Shown piece after piece: positions 23,724-25,334 of a DNA stretch of 25,334 nt (the stretch's first letter is position 1; the number at the start of each line of letters is the position of its first letter). Under the pieces are notes generated by a model. It was not told the origin of the DNA. It worked only from the letters and a program-made list of their open reading frames with translations, and searched no databases. Position numbers and translations under genes: made by a program. Source of the DNA: Oscillospiraceae bacterium (GTDB taxonomy: Bacteria > Bacillota > Clostridia > Oscillospirales > Oscillospiraceae); assembly GCA_029009035.1 (NCBI GenBank), contig JAQXJQ010000073.1:1-25334 (forward strand), given 5' to 3'.

Positions 23724-24809
23724 TCATTTATGCTGGATGTAGCCTTCAGCACACAGCAGCTCGGCCAGCAGAACAGCGCCGCCGGCTGCGCCGCGCAGGG
23801 TGTTGTGGGACAGGGAGACGAACTTGTAGTCGTATTGGGTATCGGGACGCAGGCGGCCGATGGAGACGGCCATGCCGCCCTCCAGATCCCGGTCCAGCTT
23901 TGCCTGGGGGCGGTTATCCTCCTCAAAGTAGTTGAGGAACTGCTTGGGGGCGGTGGGGAGGTTCAACTCCTGGGGACGGCCCTTGAAGTTCTTCCACGCT
24001 TCCTTCATCTGCTCCATGGTGGGCTTGTTCTTGAAGGTGACGAAGGCGGCGGCGGTGTGGCCGTTAGAAACGGGGACACGCAGGCACTGAGCGGTGATGG
24101 CGGGAGCGTCGGCATTGACGATGACGCCGTTCTCCACATGGCCCCAGACCTTCAGCGGCTCCTGCTCGCTCTTCTCCTCCTCGCCGCCGATGTAGGGGAT
24201 CAGGTTATCCACCATCTCGGGCCAGGTCTCAAAGGTCTTGCCGGCACCGGAAATGGCCTGATAGGTGCACACCAGGACCTTCTCAATGCCGTATTCGCGC
24301 AGGGGGGAGAGGGCGGGGACATAGCTCTGGATGGAGCAGTTGGACTTGACGGCGATGAAACCGCGCTTGGTGCCCAGACGCCGGCGCTGAGCCTCGATGA
24401 CCTCAATGTGCTCGGGGTTGATCTCGGGCACCACCATGGGGACGTCGGGCGTCCAGCGGTGGGCAGAGTTGTTGGACACCACGGGGCACTCGCACTTGGC
24501 GTAGGCCTCCTCCAGCGCCTTGATCTCCTCCTTCTTCATGTCCACGGCGGAGAAGACGAAGTCCACCTGGGCGGCAATGGCCTCGATATCATCCTGCGCG
24601 CTCATGAGCACGATGTCCCTGGCCTCCTCGGGGATGGGACACTCCATAGCCCAGCGGCCTGCCACCGCGTCCTCATAGCGCTTGCCGGCGGAACGGGGGC
24701 TGGCGGCGATGACGGTGAGCTGGAACCAGGGGTGGCCGGCCATCAGGGTGACGAAGCGCTGACCCACCATGCCGGTGCCGCCGATCACACCAACTTTATA
24801 CTTTTCCAT
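23724..24809 (-). CDS. asd: Aspartate-semialdehyde dehydrogenase (archaeal/fungal-type)
   Basis: Asd reduces aspartyl phosphate to aspartate semialdehyde with NADPH, feeding lysine/DAP, threonine and methionine synthesis. The 361-residue protein has the NADP loop GVIGGTGMVGQ (7-17), the catalytic Cys158 in SNCSIQ and an active-site His251 in NGHTAA. The SNCS block, the VVPEIN segment and the length near 360 point to the branch found in archaea, fungi and many Clostridia rather than the E. coli form. AGGAGG precedes the ATG. A consensus promoter lies upstream and a terminator directly follows. Expression with dapA would require readthrough. Confidence 0.96.
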   Translation of the reverse strand: MEKYKVGVIGGTGMVGQRFVTLMAGHPWFQLTVIAASPRSAGKRYEDAVAGRWAMECPIPEEARDIVLMSAQDDIEAIAAQVDFVFSAVDMKKEEIKALEEAYAKCECPVVSNNSAHRWTPDVPMVVPEINPEHIEVIEAQRRRLGTKRGFIAVKSNCSIQSYVPALSPLREYGIEKVLVCTYQAISGAGKTFETWPEMVDNLIPYIGGEEEKSEQEPLKVWGHVENGVIVNADAPAITAQCLRVPVSNGHTAAAFVTFKNKPTMEQMKEAWKNFKGRPQELNLPTAPKQFLNYFEEDNRPQAKLDRDLEGGMAVSIGRLRPDTQYDYKFVSLSHNTLRGAAGGAVLLAELLCAEGYIQHK

Positions 24810-24845
24810 GTGAATGACCTCCTGCGCACTCTGAAAAACTTACGG

Positions 24846-24875
24846 TTGAAACAGAGGCGGTTTATGTACTATAAT
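24846..24875 (+). promoter_or_regulatory. SigA-type promoter for the secreted-protein gene
   Basis: TTGAAA (24846-24851), an 18-base spacer and a perfect TATAAT (24870-24875) on the plus strand. Initiation near 24882 gives a leader of about 84 bases. The promoter lies inside the predicted asd leader and points towards the asd promoter. Confidence 0.65.
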
Positions 24876-24902
24876 ATAAAAAGGCATCGCGCCATTTGGG
24901 AG

Positions 24903-24931
24903 ATTATAACACTAATACGGTAAAGTGTCAA
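24903..24931 (-). promoter_or_regulatory. Consensus SigA-type promoter for asd
   Basis: On the minus strand a perfect TTGACA (24931-24926), a 17-base spacer and a perfect TATAAT (24908-24903), with TG one base upstream of the -10. Initiation near 24896 gives a leader of about 86 bases before the asd ATG. No lysine riboswitch is recognisable in that leader, which is too short for one. Confidence 0.85.
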
Positions 24932-24965
24932 ATTGATATTTTGCCCGCGCAGACAGGAGACAGAG

Positions 24966-25334
24966 ATGAAAAAACTGCTTGTAAGATTGATGGCGATGAT
25001 ACTGCTCGCGGCGATGCTGGCGGGCATGGCACTGGCCGCGGTGAGTCCCTCGGCGGAAAACGGAAGCACTCCGGCGCCGGAGGAGACCACACAGGCGGAC
25101 CCCGGGGAAACTCCGGAGGAACCTGCCGACCCCATGGAGACGGAGGACCCGGAAGCCTCTGCCGATCCGGGGGACATCTCTGACCTCGGAGATCCCACCG
25201 AACCGGAGCAGCCGGAAGAACCCGCCGATCCGGAGCAGTATGTGCTCCGCGTCGGCCTGCGCTATGGAAGCGATGCCATGGACGGCGCCAACCTGGCCAA
25301 CAGCGTGGGCTCCGGCTTTACATTTGGATACTAT
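24966..25334 (+). CDS. Secreted protein with acidic Pro-rich linker, possibly SpoIID/LytB-like (runs off the right edge)
   Basis: The 123 visible residues start with a signal peptide (MKKLLVRLMA, a hydrophobic core, and an ALA cleavage site near residue 24). A linker of about 65 residues follows, rich in Pro, Glu and Asp (27-91), with EEPADP occurring twice. A folded domain begins at residue 92 (YVLRVGLRYGSDAMDGANL, then SGFTFGYY). The VGLxYGS...ANLANSVGSGFxFGY start recalls N-termini of clostridial SpoIID/LytB-domain proteins, which act on peptidoglycan; this rests on memory of the family and a short fragment. AGGAGA lies 5 bases before the ATG. The gene is truncated by the window edge. Confidence 0.72.
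   Translation, partial: MKKLLVRLMAMILLAAMLAGMALAAVSPSAENGSTPAPEETTQADPGETPEEPADPMETEDPEASADPGDISDLGDPTEPEQPEEPADPEQYVLRVGLRYGSDAMDGANLANSVGSGFTFGYY

Noticed and set aside
24810..24896. Lysine riboswitch in the asd leader
   Set aside because: The predicted leader is only about 86 bases and shows none of the long multi-helix L-box arrangement.

Overview
The window is a chromosomal core-gene segment of a GC-rich, endospore-forming Clostridia bacterium. The best guess is an Oscillospiraceae-type gut anaerobe (Flavonifractor/Lawsonibacter-like). The evidence is a complete spoIIIAA-AH operon, the Firmicutes order asp23-nusB-xseA-xseB-ispA-dxs-tlyA-(nadK)-argR-recN, a T-box riboswitch, strong AGGAGG-type ribosome binding sites and consensus SigA promoters. 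No rRNA, tRNA, CRISPR array, insertion sequence or phage gene was seen.

Layout. (1) 1-209, minus: the 5' end of pyruvate phosphate dikinase, with its promoter in the spacer shared with glnA. (2) 578-1976: glnA as a single-gene unit with its own promoter and terminator. (3) 2035-6768: spoIIIAA to spoIIIAH, mostly overlapping by ATGA/GTGA junctions; it encodes the mother-cell side of the feeding-tube channel used in sporulation. (4) 6777-7255: an Asp23/Gls24-family gene with its own promoter and terminator. (5) 7409-17633: nusB, a TsaD-like paralogue, xseA, xseB, ispA, dxs, tlyA, nadK, argR, recN and a HAD phosphatase. This is a tightly packed housekeeping run covering antitermination, DNA repair, isoprenoid precursors, NADP supply and arginine control. 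(6) 17653-21378: a promoter and a T-box leader whose specifier reads as TAC (Tyr), followed by an EamA transporter, a GNAT acetyltransferase, tyrS and a nucleotidyltransferase, closed by a perfect bidirectional terminator. (7) 21382-24931, minus: asd, then a terminator, dapA, and an ECF sigma factor fused in frame to a 262-residue domain I cannot assign and preceded by an ECF-type promoter. (8) 24846 to the end, plus: the start of a secreted protein with an acidic Pro-rich linker, possibly SpoIID/LytB-like.

Most of the window is ordinary. Four places deserve attention. The Tyr T-box is separated from tyrS by a transporter and an acetyltransferase, and its terminator stem also holds the ribosome binding site. 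The ECF sigma fusion has an apparent autoregulatory promoter, no neighbouring anti-sigma gene, and a strong internal translation start. The asd gene and the secreted-protein gene have predicted promoters that point at each other rather than away. An intrinsic terminator lies between asd and dapA.
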